Below, one piece after another: positions 27,029 through 36,045 of a stretch of 64,000 nt of DNA. The position numbers were made by a program, and so were the translations under genes. Position 1 is the first letter of the stretch, and every line of letters begins with the position of its first letter. The DNA lies in contig JAPPJY010000009.1 of assembly GCA_028874335.1 (NCBI GenBank), positions 62,001 through 126,000 on the forward strand. The letters run 5' to 3'. The stretch is from Gemmatimonadota bacterium. Lineage in GTDB: Bacteria > Latescibacterota > UBA2968 > GCA-2709665. Below the pieces are notes generated by a model. It had not been told where the DNA came from. It ran no database searches and was given only the letters and a program-made list of their open reading frames with translations.

Positions 27029-27472
27029 ATGCGTCTATTCGGAAAATTACTCTCTCCGACATTCGTAAAATTCGCGCTCACGGGCCTTGGCGGCGTGGTT
27101 GTGAATCTCGGTTCGTTTCAACTGATGCTCACGTCCGGCGTGCATGCGCTGCTGGCGTCGCCGATCGCGATCGAACTGTCGATCATCTCCAATTTTCTGC
27201 TCAACAACTACTGGACGTTCGGCAGTCGCGAACTGGCCGGAAAAAGGCGGATTCGCGGGCTGAAGTATCATCTTGTATCGCTCGTGTCGCTAATGTTGAG
27301 TTACGGCACGTTCGTCCTGCTTTCCGTACTCTTCCATGATGTGCCGCTGGTGATCCTGCAGGGATGCGCGATCGCCCCCGCCGGCGTGCTGAACTATTCC
27401 GTCAATTCACTCTGGACATTTCGCGAGGCGCCTGCCGAGGCTGCGGATGACGTCCAGGACGTTACTGGATAA
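27029..27472 (+). CDS. GtrA family membrane protein
   Basis: A 147-residue protein with four membrane helices and the GtrA pattern: FVKFALTGLGGVVVNLGSFQ at the N-terminus, ASPIAIELSIISNFLLNNYWTFG, KYHLVSLVSLMLSYGTFVLL, and a C-terminal NYSVNSLWTFRE. GtrA proteins help move polyprenyl-phosphate-linked sugars across the membrane or modify lipid-linked glycans. I use the ATG at 27029, because family similarity begins there. No strong ribosome site is visible, and the open frame upstream to 26642 is not protein-like. It stands alone on the plus strand, divergent from region A. Confidence 0.8.
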   Translation: MRLFGKLLSPTFVKFALTGLGGVVVNLGSFQLMLTSGVHALLASPIAIELSIISNFLLNNYWTFGSRELAGKRRIRGLKYHLVSLVSLMLSYGTFVLLSVLFHDVPLVILQGCAIAPAGVLNYSVNSLWTFREAPAEAADDVQDVTG

Positions 27473-27682
27473 CGAGATACCCGGATCGCCTCGTCACGCG
27501 CCGTGACAATTCCCGCTCTTCTTGCCCCTTCCCGTCAGTTATTCAAGCAATGTAGTGAGTTGCAGGTGCGGGAGTCTGCCGACCGAAGGATGATCGAGCG
27601 CGGTTGAGTTGTAGTCCGAATCGTCGAGAATGCGGGGATGGCTCGGGAGGCAGCATGTGGCTGTTTTTCTCGCGGCAATCCC

Positions 27683-27711
27683 TTGACACGGGCGGAGAGC
27701 GTGGGTATTGT
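27683..27711 (+). promoter_or_regulatory. near-consensus sigma-70 promoter of the nuclease/PIN pair
   Basis: A perfect TTGACA, exactly 17 bases, then TATTGT, about 105 bases upstream of the first gene of the pair and in its direction. It is one of the best promoter matches in the window. The rest of the 342 bases from gtrA to the pair holds nothing else I can call. Confidence 0.65.
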
Positions 27712-27814
27712 CAAGACGTAAGCGATAGACCGACGAACTGGCGTCGCTGATTCAAGAATTCATTGGTGCATGCTGCGAGGGCTTAGCGCCAGTCATCACG
27801 TCGAGGTCCAGACA

Positions 27815-28267
27815 ATGAAAAATGTCGATATAGCGGTGTCCGGCGCGGATGGAAGCCTGCAACTCGTCGTGGAAATCAAGAAGGCGCCTGTCTCTTCTGC
27901 GGAGTGGGCCACACTTATGCGGCGAAATCTGCTGGCCCATGCATTCTTGCCGCCGGTTCCATACTTCCTCCTTGTCCTCCCCGACTACCTTTATCTTTGG
28001 ACGGCGGCATCTACGGCAGATAATCTGGCAAGACCTGACTACAAGATTGACGCCACTGAAATTTTCGCACCATATCTCAAATCAAACCTATCCCTTGATG
28101 ATCTAAGCCGGTACGGTCTCGAATTGATTACGATTTCCTGGCTGGGAGATCTGCTTGATATTGACGCGCGTAATGGCTCGGTAGACGGAAATTCCCAGTG
28201 GCTTTTTGACTCGGGGTTGTCGGAAGCTATCTCAAACGGTTCGATTGAACTCGAAGAAACAACATGA
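27815..28267 (+). CDS. hypothetical protein, possible PD-(D/E)xK nuclease fold
   Basis: A 150-residue protein from the ATG at 27815, which has GAGG 9 bases upstream; an ATG at 27770 in the same frame lacks one. Near the N-terminus, NVDIAVSGADGSLQLVVEIKK gives an Asp then ExK with the spacing of the PD-(D/E)xK restriction-like core, although the proof is thin. Next come RNLLAHAFLPPVPYFLLVLP and a Leu-rich C-terminus. Its stop overlaps the PIN gene start (ATGA), so the two are translationally coupled. This resembles a toxin-antitoxin layout, but which member does what is unknown. Confidence 0.6.
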   Translation: MKNVDIAVSGADGSLQLVVEIKKAPVSSAEWATLMRRNLLAHAFLPPVPYFLLVLPDYLYLWTAASTADNLARPDYKIDATEIFAPYLKSNLSLDDLSRYGLELITISWLGDLLDIDARNGSVDGNSQWLFDSGLSEAISNGSIELEETT

Positions 28268-28869
28268 TTGTGTATCTGGAGTCAAATTTCGTTCTTGAAC
28301 TTGCTTTTCTCCAGGCCGAGCATGACGAGTGCTCGGCACTTTTACGCCTCGCTGAAGTTGGTAAGATTAGCCTGATTTTGCCTGCCTTCAGCATTGGGGA
28401 GCCTTATGAAACGTGGGTACGCCGCACGAAGCGAAGACGACAGATCCACGAGGACCTCACAACGGCCATTCGAGAACTCTCGCGTTCAAGTCCATACGAA
28501 GCGGCATCCGAACGTTTCCACGAACTCACCAGCATATTGATCCGTAGCGGAGAAGAGGAAAAGCGCAGGCTGGACGAAACGCTGGAAGGAATTTTGCAGA
28601 CCGTTGAAGTCATACCGGTAGGATTAAACGTCATGAGCGCCGCGATAAGTCTTCAAGAAAAGCTCAACCTTTCCCCGCAAGATTCGATTGTGTATGCTTC
28701 GGTTCTTGACCATCTGAATGCAAAATCCCGGGAGCGATGCTGTTTCATAACCAGGAATTCCAGGGATTTCGCCAATCCGCATATCGAACACGAACTGAGT
28801 TCACGTGATTGCCTGCTGCTGACAAAATTCGCCGATGGCATGGGATATGTCCGGCGTCATTTGCAGTAA
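28264..28869 (+). CDS. PIN-like nuclease domain protein
   Basis: A 201-residue protein with PIN-like acidic sites: YLESNFVLELAF at the start (Glu in place of the usual first Asp), SIGEPYETW in the middle, SPQDSIVYASVLDHL, and the late FITRNSRDFANPHI. PIN domains cut RNA and are common toxins of type II systems. The length is above the usual 130-150 residues of VapC. The extra part is a charged helical insert (about 55-110). It overlaps the upstream gene by 4 bases and is probably expressed from the TTGACA promoter at 27683. Confidence 0.75.
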   Translation: MIVYLESNFVLELAFLQAEHDECSALLRLAEVGKISLILPAFSIGEPYETWVRRTKRRRQIHEDLTTAIRELSRSSPYEAASERFHELTSILIRSGEEEKRRLDETLEGILQTVEVIPVGLNVMSAAISLQEKLNLSPQDSIVYASVLDHLNAKSRERCCFITRNSRDFANPHIEHELSSRDCLLLTKFADGMGYVRRHLQ

Positions 28870-28931
28870 TTGCCGTTTCACCACTGAATCGGAAGCTGGT
28901 CCGACACCGGAAGATAAGGCACAGCGCTTTC

Positions 28932-29345
28932 TCACGGGTGAATCCCATCCAAATCCGGCAGGAGCCGAACGCTCTCCTGTTCGTTGGGGTCGGTGCGGGC
29001 GATGACGGCGATGCAGGGTTCGGTGTCGCTGGCGTTGTACGGAAGGTGGGGGACGCCCGGCGGGATGTAGACGAAATCGCCGCTGTCGACACGCACGTGC
29101 TCCTCCAGGTTCTCACCGTACCACATTCCCGACTTGCCGCTGATGACGTAGACGGCGCTCTCGTGACCTTCGTGCAGGTGGGGCCGGGAGCGTTCGCCCG
29201 GAGGGATGGTCAGCAGGTGCATGCTGAGTCCCCGAGCGCCGGTGTTTTCGGCCGTGACACCCTTACGATAGGTAAATGCCTGCTTGCCGGTGAAGACGTC
29301 CTGCGAGCGAATCAGCTTGCACGTCCAAGCGGTTGGCGACGGCAT
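28932..29345 (-). CDS. cupin-domain protein
   Basis: A 137-residue single-domain cupin. Motif 1 is RPHLHEGHESAVYVISGKSG with the two metal-binding histidines and glutamate, and motif 2 is GDFVYIPPGVPHLPYN. Cupins of this size may be isomerases, dioxygenases or sugar-binding regulators. Nothing in the sequence decides among them. GGGAGGG lies upstream of the ATG. It is followed by no same-strand neighbour closer than the methyltransferase upstream (69 bases apart), with which it could be co-transcribed. Confidence 0.85.
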   Translation of the reverse strand: MPSPTAWTCKLIRSQDVFTGKQAFTYRKGVTAENTGARGLSMHLLTIPPGERSRPHLHEGHESAVYVISGKSGMWYGENLEEHVRVDSGDFVYIPPGVPHLPYNASDTEPCIAVIARTDPNEQESVRLLPDLDGIHP

Positions 29346-29414
29346 AATCGATCCCTCCCGGAGTTGACGACATTGTTGAACAGGTGACCCGCGGGATTCG
29401 CGTTTTCGCGGGCA

Positions 29415-30182
29415 TTATTTCTTCACGGCCCGACAACAGAAGACCGGCCAGTAGAACTCGAAATCATCGTCATCCGATCGACGTATCCCGAACGCGCTAA
29501 TGACCTCGCGCGGCGCGGCGGCGAAGTCTCGATACAATCTCTCCAGCGCCTCCGCAGGCGTCCCCGACCTCTCAACCCACTCCCGAAACGTCATGTCCAC
29601 CCGCGTGTCCGAGAATTGGGTTATTTCGAACCCGACGTCGTTCAAGTACCTGCGCCATGCAGCCGGCGTCGGCGCCGTCATATGCGTCGAATCCCGTTCC
29701 ACTTCCACGCGATGATGCCACGCCGCGACATCCGGGTCTTCCGACGTCGTCGTGTCGCACAGAAGAAAAACGCCCCCCGGTCTCAACACGCGGTGGACTT
29801 CTGAAAGAAACTTGCCGATGCCTCGGAAATGGTGCGGAGCGGTCCTGCAGGTGACCAGGTCGATCGATGCGTCCGGATACGATATATCACACGCATCGAC
29901 AATTTCGAAGCGTACGTTCGCAATGCCTCGCTCATCGGCGATTTTGCGGGCCTGGTCCAGCATCCCCTGCGCGATGTCCGATGCCACGATCATGTCGCAG
30001 AAACCGGCAACCGCGAATGCCGTGAAGCCGGGACCCGTCGCGATATCCAGACCCAGGGCGTAGCGTTCGAGGGACGCCCAGGCCGCGAGGATGCGCAAAC
30101 TCTCTCCTGACGAGTGCGCTTCGCTCACGGCGTATCTGGCCGCCTGGCGATTGAACTGCTCTCCGGCTGAGATCAAATTCAT
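29415..30182 (-). CDS. class I SAM-dependent methyltransferase
   Basis: A 255-residue methyltransferase of the UbiE/Methyltransf_11 type. Motif I is ALGLDIATGPGFTAFAVAGF, the acidic motif II lies in VASDIAQGMLDQARK, then FEIVDACDISYPDASIDLVT and LSEVHRVLRPGGVFLLCDT. The C-terminal half (TPAAWRRYLNDVGFEITQ) is the usual substrate lid. The N-terminus starts MNLISAGEQFNRQAARYAVS, typical for this family. The substrate is unknown. The glycosyltransferase gene is 99 bases upstream on the same strand. Confidence 0.88.
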   Translation of the reverse strand: MNLISAGEQFNRQAARYAVSEAHSSGESLRILAAWASLERYALGLDIATGPGFTAFAVAGFCDMIVASDIAQGMLDQARKIADERGIANVRFEIVDACDISYPDASIDLVTCRTAPHHFRGIGKFLSEVHRVLRPGGVFLLCDTTTSEDPDVAAWHHRVEVERDSTHMTAPTPAAWRRYLNDVGFEITQFSDTRVDMTFREWVERSGTPAEALERLYRDFAAAPREVISAFGIRRSDDDDFEFYWPVFCCRAVKK

Positions 30183-30281
30183 CCCCGAAGTTGCAACTTC
30201 GTCCTCAAGTCGATCGCCGATAGTCCGGCACGGTCACCGCGGCGACGCCGGTCATGCGCGAAAACAAAGCGTACCGACGCG

Positions 30282-31040
30282 CTACCGCACGGGATCGGCG
30301 TACCATCCGGCCCAGACTCGTTTCCATCGGCGGAACAACGTGATGAAGAGCGGGTTCGTCCAGACGATGATCTTCCAGACCGGCCACTTGTCAAAGCGTC
30401 GGCAGGAAGGTTTTACCCGGAGTTCTCTGACAATCGTGACCGTCCGGTCGGTTGACCTTGCCAGCCTGTTCAGCGTCCAGTAGAAGTCAACGTCCTCGCC
30501 CATCCAGACGCTCTCGTCGTAGCCGCCTGTCTGCTCGAAAGTGCTCCTGCGACAGAATTGCGCGGCCCCTTGAACCATTCCCGTAACACGACCAAAGAGC
30601 CGCCAGGCGCCAAGATAGAGCCGTACGGCGAGGCGTCGAGGTCGATAGTCTACGTCCACGCCGCCTCCGATGCACTGCGGATCGTCCATCGCCACGTGTA
30701 TGGTATGGAGCAGATCGTTCGGAACGATGACGTCCGCGTCGATAAAGATGACCACATCCCCTGTGGCGTGACGCGCTCCCGTGTTGCGCGCGCGGGAGAT
30801 GCCTTGCACCGGCTCGAAAACAACCGTCACCCCGCTGGCACGTGCAATGTCGGCGGTTCCATCCACGCTGTTGTTGTCCACGACGATCGTCTCGACGTAC
30901 GCGTTTGACCCCGCGGTCAGCTGCTCGGCCGCGGCACGGATCGAGTCCAGAGTCGCGGCGAGATATGCCTCCTCATTGAAGGCGGGGACGATGACCGAGA
31001 ACTGAAGACTGGAATCCGTTGGACCATTGTCGATCGTCAT
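30282..31040 (-). CDS. family 2 glycosyltransferase
   Basis: A 252-residue GT-A fold enzyme. It has FSVIVPAFNEEAYLAATLDS at the start, ETIVVDNNSVDGTADIAR, ISRARNTGARHATGDVVIFI with the metal-binding DAD (FIDADVIV), and a WMGEDVDFYWTLNR catalytic Asp block. No membrane segment is obvious. GT2 enzymes add sugars from nucleotide donors to glycans, lipids or other acceptors. The acceptor is unknown, as no glycan cluster is around it. Confidence 0.87.
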   Translation of the reverse strand: MTIDNGPTDSSLQFSVIVPAFNEEAYLAATLDSIRAAAEQLTAGSNAYVETIVVDNNSVDGTADIARASGVTVVFEPVQGISRARNTGARHATGDVVIFIDADVIVPNDLLHTIHVAMDDPQCIGGGVDVDYRPRRLAVRLYLGAWRLFGRVTGMVQGAAQFCRRSTFEQTGGYDESVWMGEDVDFYWTLNRLARSTDRTVTIVRELRVKPSCRRFDKWPVWKIIVWTNPLFITLFRRWKRVWAGWYADPVR

Positions 31041-31091
31041 TTCTCCGTAGATGTGACGCGGTCCCTCCAGACGATTGACGCCTGTATACTC

Positions 31092-32228
31092 TCAAGATCC
31101 CCCAAGGACCTTACGCAACCGCTCGCCGACGACCCCGATGTCCTCGTCCGTCAACGTGGGCACCGACACGTGGAGCGCATCCGCGGAATCCCCCAGCACG
31201 ATGCTCGGCCGGCCCTCCTTGAGTTCGGCCAGGACCTGCGAAAGAGATTTTCCCAGGGCCTTCTCCTCGAACCGGATCAGCAGCCCGCTGCCGAGACCTC
31301 GTTTTTCCGTCACGTGTTCGATTTGGATCTGTGGAATTCCCTCCAGTAGACGGAAGAGTTCGTCGGCCTTGCGTCGGTGATCGGCGAAGCGCGCTTCGTG
31401 GTCCATTTCAAACCATTCCTTCAATGCGGCCGTTACGGCAATCACTTCCTGGCGGTCCACCTTCAGGGGACGGCCCACCGTGCGCCGTTCCTCGGTTTCG
31501 AATCCGATGAAACCCTGCACGAAAGCCGCGTCCACCAGGTCTTTCCGACCGCACATGATCCCCGTGGAGTTGCACGCGCCGAAATATTTCGCGCCGTACC
31601 CCACCACGTCCGCGCCCATCCGGGGGTACCGGCACATGACGTCAAGTGGGAACACCTGCGAAGCCGCGTCCACGATCACCGCAACGCCCTGTTCCCTCGC
31701 AATGGCAATGGCGTCTACCAGGGGTACGACGCCCGGCCCGCCGCCCGGGGCGACGTAGAGCAGGCCGGCCGTGCGATCGGTCATCGCCGCTTGCAGCTGG
31801 CTCGCCGTCGTACCAACCCCGTCTCCCACCTCCACCAGCTTTCCGCCGTAAACCGTCACGCAGCGCTCGTACTTGTACCGCTGCCTCGACTGAATCAGAA
31901 ACTCGTCACGCATCCCGGTTGTGTCCGGCAGTTGTTCCATCCTGCCGCGGTCGCTTCCAGTCATGCACGCGGCCGATCCCAGCGCGAGCACGGACGCGCA
32001 TCCGGGGGTGACCAGCGCCGCCTCCGCCCCCAGCGTCCCGGCGATCGCTTCGCCCGACCGCTTCAGCAGTTCCTTCATATCCACGAAATACCGGTTCGCA
32101 TCCCGCATCGCCCGGAGTACGCCGGGAGACAGGCGCGAACCGCCCAGAACCGTCTGGCTTCCCATACCGTTGATCACGGGGTTCACACCCAGATCTTCGT
32201 AGATCCGGCGTCCACTCTTGCTGTCCAT
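31092..32228 (-). CDS. SelA-fold / aminotransferase class V-like PLP enzyme
   Basis: A 378-residue PLP-dependent protein of the SelA/DgaE-like group. The start follows GAGGTG (ATG at 32228; the frame runs to 32264). It begins RRIYEDLGVNPVINGMGSQT, typical of the group, then EAALVTPGCASVLALGSAAC, VAVIVDAASQVFP with the PLP-ring Asp, and VVGYGAKYFGACNSTGIMCG with the likely Schiff-base lysine. It is too short for SelA (about 460) and lacks its tRNA-binding start, so an ammonia-lyase or aldolase-type role is more likely. The reaction is not determined. Confidence 0.78.
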   Translation of the reverse strand: MDSKSGRRIYEDLGVNPVINGMGSQTVLGGSRLSPGVLRAMRDANRYFVDMKELLKRSGEAIAGTLGAEAALVTPGCASVLALGSAACMTGSDRGRMEQLPDTTGMRDEFLIQSRQRYKYERCVTVYGGKLVEVGDGVGTTASQLQAAMTDRTAGLLYVAPGGGPGVVPLVDAIAIAREQGVAVIVDAASQVFPLDVMCRYPRMGADVVGYGAKYFGACNSTGIMCGRKDLVDAAFVQGFIGFETEERRTVGRPLKVDRQEVIAVTAALKEWFEMDHEARFADHRRKADELFRLLEGIPQIQIEHVTEKRGLGSGLLIRFEEKALGKSLSQVLAELKEGRPSIVLGDSADALHVSVPTLTDEDIGVVGERLRKVLGGS

Positions 32229-32355
32229 ACGCACCTCATAACGGGGAAATGATCCGGGCGGCAACTGACATTCCTGCGGCTCACAACGCCGCTGACGACG
32301 CCGACAAGATAGCCCTCATGAATATGCCGATCAATGCCTTTTTGTCCTTATGCGC

Positions 32356-32386
32356 AAAAAGAGGGGCGACCACAAGGGCCGCCCCT
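32356..32386 (-). terminator. terminator-like hairpin after the DUF5916-like gene
   Basis: On the minus strand, AGGGGCGGCCCTTGTGGTCGCCCCT folds with a short loop and is followed by TTTTTG. It lies 135 bases past the stop of the gene at 32521. A similar AGGGGCGACC arm recurs at 38336. Confidence 0.55.
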
Positions 32387-32520
32387 GCGAATAATCATAA
32401 ATCGTCGGGATGGGTCTGCAAAGCCGGACTGCCGATTCAGTAGATTCAACAGTCAGTCTCAGAAAAACCCGTCTGACGTTTACTCTTCCCCGGTCACGTG
32501 TCGACCGGTTGACGTTGAGG

Positions 32521-34578
32521 TCATTCAATTGCCTTGCCGAAACCTGGAACACCGGATTCGAAGAGATACGCAAGTTTCGCAAACACGGCCCGGGTACCCG
32601 GCCTGCCATCCACGAATACAAAGTATATATGGCTTTCCGGCGTGAATTCGTAATCGAAGATGGCATTGAAACTGAGGAACGTTTCATCCCGTAACCGTTC
32701 ATCAACCCGTTCAACATAAATGCGCCAGCCGACCCTTCGAGTCAGTTGGTAGTTGCCGCTTAGCCGGAATACAAACGTGTTGCGAATCGCATCCCATGAA
32801 AGATAGCCAAGCGTGACATCCAAATTCGTTTTTTCCAAGAGGTTGAGACCTGCGGAGAAACTGGAATATCGGCTGATTTCCCCTCGGCGAAGCCCGATTC
32901 GACCAAATGCGCTCAGGTGCCACCGCCGTGCCGTATAATTCATCTCTGAGCCAAGAAACCTGGTATCGAAGAGTTCACCGACTTCGCGCAATGCGCCGAA
33001 TCCACCGAACGTCGCGAAGTCAATCCGGCCGATTTCGACATTGAACCTGAACTCGTTACGCCGTTCCCTCAACAGCTGCTGTGCATTGGTTTGGTACATG
33101 TGGTACATTTCAGCCGTCAGTGACCGCACGAGACGGGTCTCCGGCAGTCCGTAACTGTATCTTGCCCGGGCACGCTTGCGATGGAATGCGTCATCTTCAA
33201 GTCCGATCTCGTTGGGACGAAAGCCGTCTTGGATTTCTTCAATCCCAATTTGCGCCATCCAACCTTCATGGACCCACGTCACGGCCTGATGGTACGCGCT
33301 ATGTGTTTGACCGCCAATGGAATTGACGGCAAATTGGGACGTTGCAGTCAAGTCTCGACCAAATCCGAATCGACCGTTGAGAGACAGAAGCATCACGTCT
33401 CTGTCTTCCTGGTGTTTCTGAACGCCCATGAACCCGACGACTGTACGCTCGCCAATGTCATAGTTAACACGACCGGCCAGAAGATTCGCCTGCTTTTTGC
33501 TATCCCCATCGTATCGGTCTATCAACTTTCCGTACGTGTTGATCACGGCGAAATTCGCTGCGCGAAATCTGCCGGCTACTTTCGTGCCTATGTCGATTTC
33601 CTGAACGCGGCGGGTATAGTACAGGTTCAGGGGCAACTTGAATAGTTCGGCGCCCTCCCGGAAGAATGGCCTTCGTTCCGGCAGTGACAGCTCCCGGTCG
33701 CTGACAATGTTGATTCGTGTCGGGTCACTTTCCAACTGAGAAAAGTCGGGGTTGAACGTCACATTCGAGGTAAGGTGCGTCGAGACCGGTACAATAAAGT
33801 CCAGGCCCCCGTCGAGATCATCCTGACGGTCATCTATCGCACGATAAGTGGCGTAGGGAAGAATCCCGATTTTCGGTTCAATTCGCATCTTCCCAAGATT
33901 CAATCCGGTCAGATCGCCGAACTCGGAGACACGGCCGAAAAATGCAGAAGGCGCCCAGGAATAGGATTGACCGTTTATCGGATGCGTCCTCCAGAAGTTG
34001 ACTCCCCACGTCGTATTGTGCGGATCAAACCGGAGCACTCGAAACGGGATCGAGAATTCGGCGGACCATCCGTGGCGATGTTTTCTTACCTTTGACTCCC
34101 ATACTGCATCCCAACTCATGTCGAAAACACTCTCATTGCTTATCCGTTCGTCCATCTGTGTGCCAAGTGTATTTGTTGCAAAGGCGTAACAGTTACGACG
34201 GTCTCGATAGGTATCCAGCATCACTTCTACGCAGTCATTGTGCCAGATACGGGAATCGCGTCGAGTCATCGTTTCCCGCAGATTCGCCATATCCGGTTCT
34301 TCACAGTATATGCCTATATAGAGCGCCTCTTCGTCGTACAATATCCTGACTTCCGTTTTCAGACGGGACGGGTGAATGCTTCCCTCCTTTATTCGGAAAA
34401 AACCGGTCGCAGCCCGCGCTTGTTGCCAGACGGCGTCGGAAAGCTCGCCATCGATTACCGGTGCGGTTTTCACCCTGACGGCTTGAGCGACCCGGGTCCG
34501 GTCCTGACCATCGGCGCCCAATGGCACTGGCATCAGCAACGTCGCGACGACGCTGCAAATGTGTAATCGCTTTTTCAT
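32521..34578 (-). CDS. DUF5916-like outer-membrane protein with CBM9-type domain
   Basis: A 685-residue protein, likely exported. From the ATG at 34578 it has a signal peptide (MKKRLHICSVVATLLMPVP, then LGADG). A CBM9-like N-terminal domain follows (about 30-230: APVIDGELSDAVWQQARAA, EVRILYDEEALYIGIYCEEP, NDCVEVMLDTYRDRRN). The C-terminal half is beta-rich (FNPDFSQLESDPTRINI, LPERRPFFREGAELF), as in DUF5916 proteins thought to form outer-membrane beta structures. The frame extends to 34653, but the longer form would bury the signal peptide. Its ligand is unknown. Confidence 0.82.
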   Translation of the reverse strand: MKKRLHICSVVATLLMPVPLGADGQDRTRVAQAVRVKTAPVIDGELSDAVWQQARAATGFFRIKEGSIHPSRLKTEVRILYDEEALYIGIYCEEPDMANLRETMTRRDSRIWHNDCVEVMLDTYRDRRNCYAFATNTLGTQMDERISNESVFDMSWDAVWESKVRKHRHGWSAEFSIPFRVLRFDPHNTTWGVNFWRTHPINGQSYSWAPSAFFGRVSEFGDLTGLNLGKMRIEPKIGILPYATYRAIDDRQDDLDGGLDFIVPVSTHLTSNVTFNPDFSQLESDPTRINIVSDRELSLPERRPFFREGAELFKLPLNLYYTRRVQEIDIGTKVAGRFRAANFAVINTYGKLIDRYDGDSKKQANLLAGRVNYDIGERTVVGFMGVQKHQEDRDVMLLSLNGRFGFGRDLTATSQFAVNSIGGQTHSAYHQAVTWVHEGWMAQIGIEEIQDGFRPNEIGLEDDAFHRKRARARYSYGLPETRLVRSLTAEMYHMYQTNAQQLLRERRNEFRFNVEIGRIDFATFGGFGALREVGELFDTRFLGSEMNYTARRWHLSAFGRIGLRRGEISRYSSFSAGLNLLEKTNLDVTLGYLSWDAIRNTFVFRLSGNYQLTRRVGWRIYVERVDERLRDETFLSFNAIFDYEFTPESHIYFVFVDGRPGTRAVFAKLAYLFESGVPGFGKAIE

Positions 34579-34692
34579 CGTGAGATACGATTCAATCGCA
34601 TTATCCTCCCAATGGATAACCGTAGACGATTCATATCGGCCGATCCTCCGCACTTACACCCTTCAGGATGCACTCCGGGAGGCGCTTCAGAA

Positions 34693-34726
34693 GGCACAAA
34701 AAAAAGACGGCCACAAGGGTCGCGCC
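34693..34726 (-). terminator. weak terminator-like hairpin downstream of the CrtC/AttH-like gene
   Basis: On the minus strand a short imperfect stem (GCGACC/GGCCGT around CTTGT) is followed by an uninterrupted T-run. The sequence CCACAAGGG is shared with the hairpin at 32356, suggesting a related terminator unit. The other bases between 34579 and 34872 hold nothing recognisable. Confidence 0.35.
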
Positions 34727-34872
34727 CTGCGCTTGACAGGTATCGCAGAAGGTACATGGGCGAACTCCCGGAGGTGACGACGTCAATCCGATAAGGCATG
34801 AAAAACGGGGATCCCATTCCCGATGCGCTCGGCGGTATCCCCTGGTATTTCCCGGCTTCGATTTCCGGATTG

Positions 34873-35982
34873 CTACAACCGCGGCCGGCTTCCCGTCCCG
34901 TACCCCACGAGTTCCACGTATCCCTGCCCAATCCGCTTCCTTTCAGGGTCGGTAATTTCCACCGCGCCCTCCCAATAGAACATCGATTTGATCAACGCGC
35001 TGCGGTTTTCCTGGTCCGCCATCACCGGTCGGATCGACATCCGCAGGTCCTCGGCGGGCAGCGCGATCTCCCAGCGCGATGGATACACGGCATCCGTCTC
35101 CGGACTTTCCCAGGTCTGCGTCGCACGAATGGAAAACGCTTCGGGCGCCAGATAGCGGGTTTGCCCTGCGGCCGAGACGATCGTTCCGTGCGCAAAGTCC
35201 GCGGCGCCCGTGGTATCCCGCAGCACGTACAGCATCACCTCACGGCCGTCGTCGAGCTGCAGGCTGAACCAGTCCCACCCCACCTGGTGGGCTTCGAGCT
35301 GGTTGGACCCGAACTCCTTGTCCATCCAGCTCTCGCCCGTTACCGCCAGCCGCTCGCCGTTCAGCATGATCTCGCCCGTTGTCGCAAGCCGCGTAAAACT
35401 GTAATACTGGCTGGCCGCGGCCTCCGTGTTCCCTTTTCTGCTGAATCCGTTCGGCCCCTGGAAGATCATCTCTTTTTCGGGCCGGGTCGACAGCGTGAAT
35501 CCCATGCGCTGCCGGCTGTCGGCCATCGCAAAATCGAACCCGGAGTTGCTCCATCGCAGCGTCCACAGCGCATCGGTACCCGCCGGGGCCCGGCTCCACG
35601 CGATCAGCGTATCGGGGTACTCGCCAAACCCGCCGAGCATGGGTGTGATCCGGTAGATCACCTCGCTGAAGTGATGGCGTTGCGACTCACGGTCGCCGAT
35701 GGCCGCGTGGCCCATGATCAGATTGCCAGTGGCCCATTCCGAATCCAGCGCGGGGCGCCGCGGCAACATGCCGACCCTGAAAAACGTGAACTGGTACCCG
35801 AAGCGGCGCCCGTCCTCCGATGACAGATGCCCCGTAAAATACCACCACTCCGTTTTGTACCCGTCACGCGCCCAGTGGTCGCTGGGAAAGGACCAGGGAT
35901 AGTCCGGTCGTGCGGCCTTCCACTCCCCGGCGTGGGCCCAGGGGGCGATCGCGAGCAGGCAAAAAGCGAGCGCAACCCTCAT
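34873..35982 (-). CDS. CrtC/AttH lipocalin-like secreted protein
   Basis: A 369-residue protein from the ATG at 35982, with signal peptide MRVALAFCLLAIAPWAHA; a GTG at 36030 is an alternative. The CrtC/AttH hallmark HWARDGYKTEWWYFTGHL comes early, followed by FGYQFTFFR and the GESWMDKEFGSN block. The two-lobed lipocalin-like fold covers the whole length. AttH-type proteins usually sit with a MacB/FtsX-type ABC transporter (attEFGH). Here such a transporter lies 5 kb upstream on the same strand (41139-44447), which may be its partner. Confidence 0.85.
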   Translation of the reverse strand: MRVALAFCLLAIAPWAHAGEWKAARPDYPWSFPSDHWARDGYKTEWWYFTGHLSSEDGRRFGYQFTFFRVGMLPRRPALDSEWATGNLIMGHAAIGDRESQRHHFSEVIYRITPMLGGFGEYPDTLIAWSRAPAGTDALWTLRWSNSGFDFAMADSRQRMGFTLSTRPEKEMIFQGPNGFSRKGNTEAAASQYYSFTRLATTGEIMLNGERLAVTGESWMDKEFGSNQLEAHQVGWDWFSLQLDDGREVMLYVLRDTTGAADFAHGTIVSAAGQTRYLAPEAFSIRATQTWESPETDAVYPSRWEIALPAEDLRMSIRPVMADQENRSALIKSMFYWEGAVEITDPERKRIGQGYVELVGYGTGSRPRL

Positions 35983-36045
35983 TCTGTCAATCCAGCAACG
36001 GGCGCGCTCCGTATTCGCATTCGAATTCACGATTCTTCGATCCGC

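Noticed and set aside
31092..32228. SelA (selenocysteine synthase) to pair with selD
   Set aside because: Length 378 instead of about 460 and no SelA-type N-terminal domain; only the fold family is shared.
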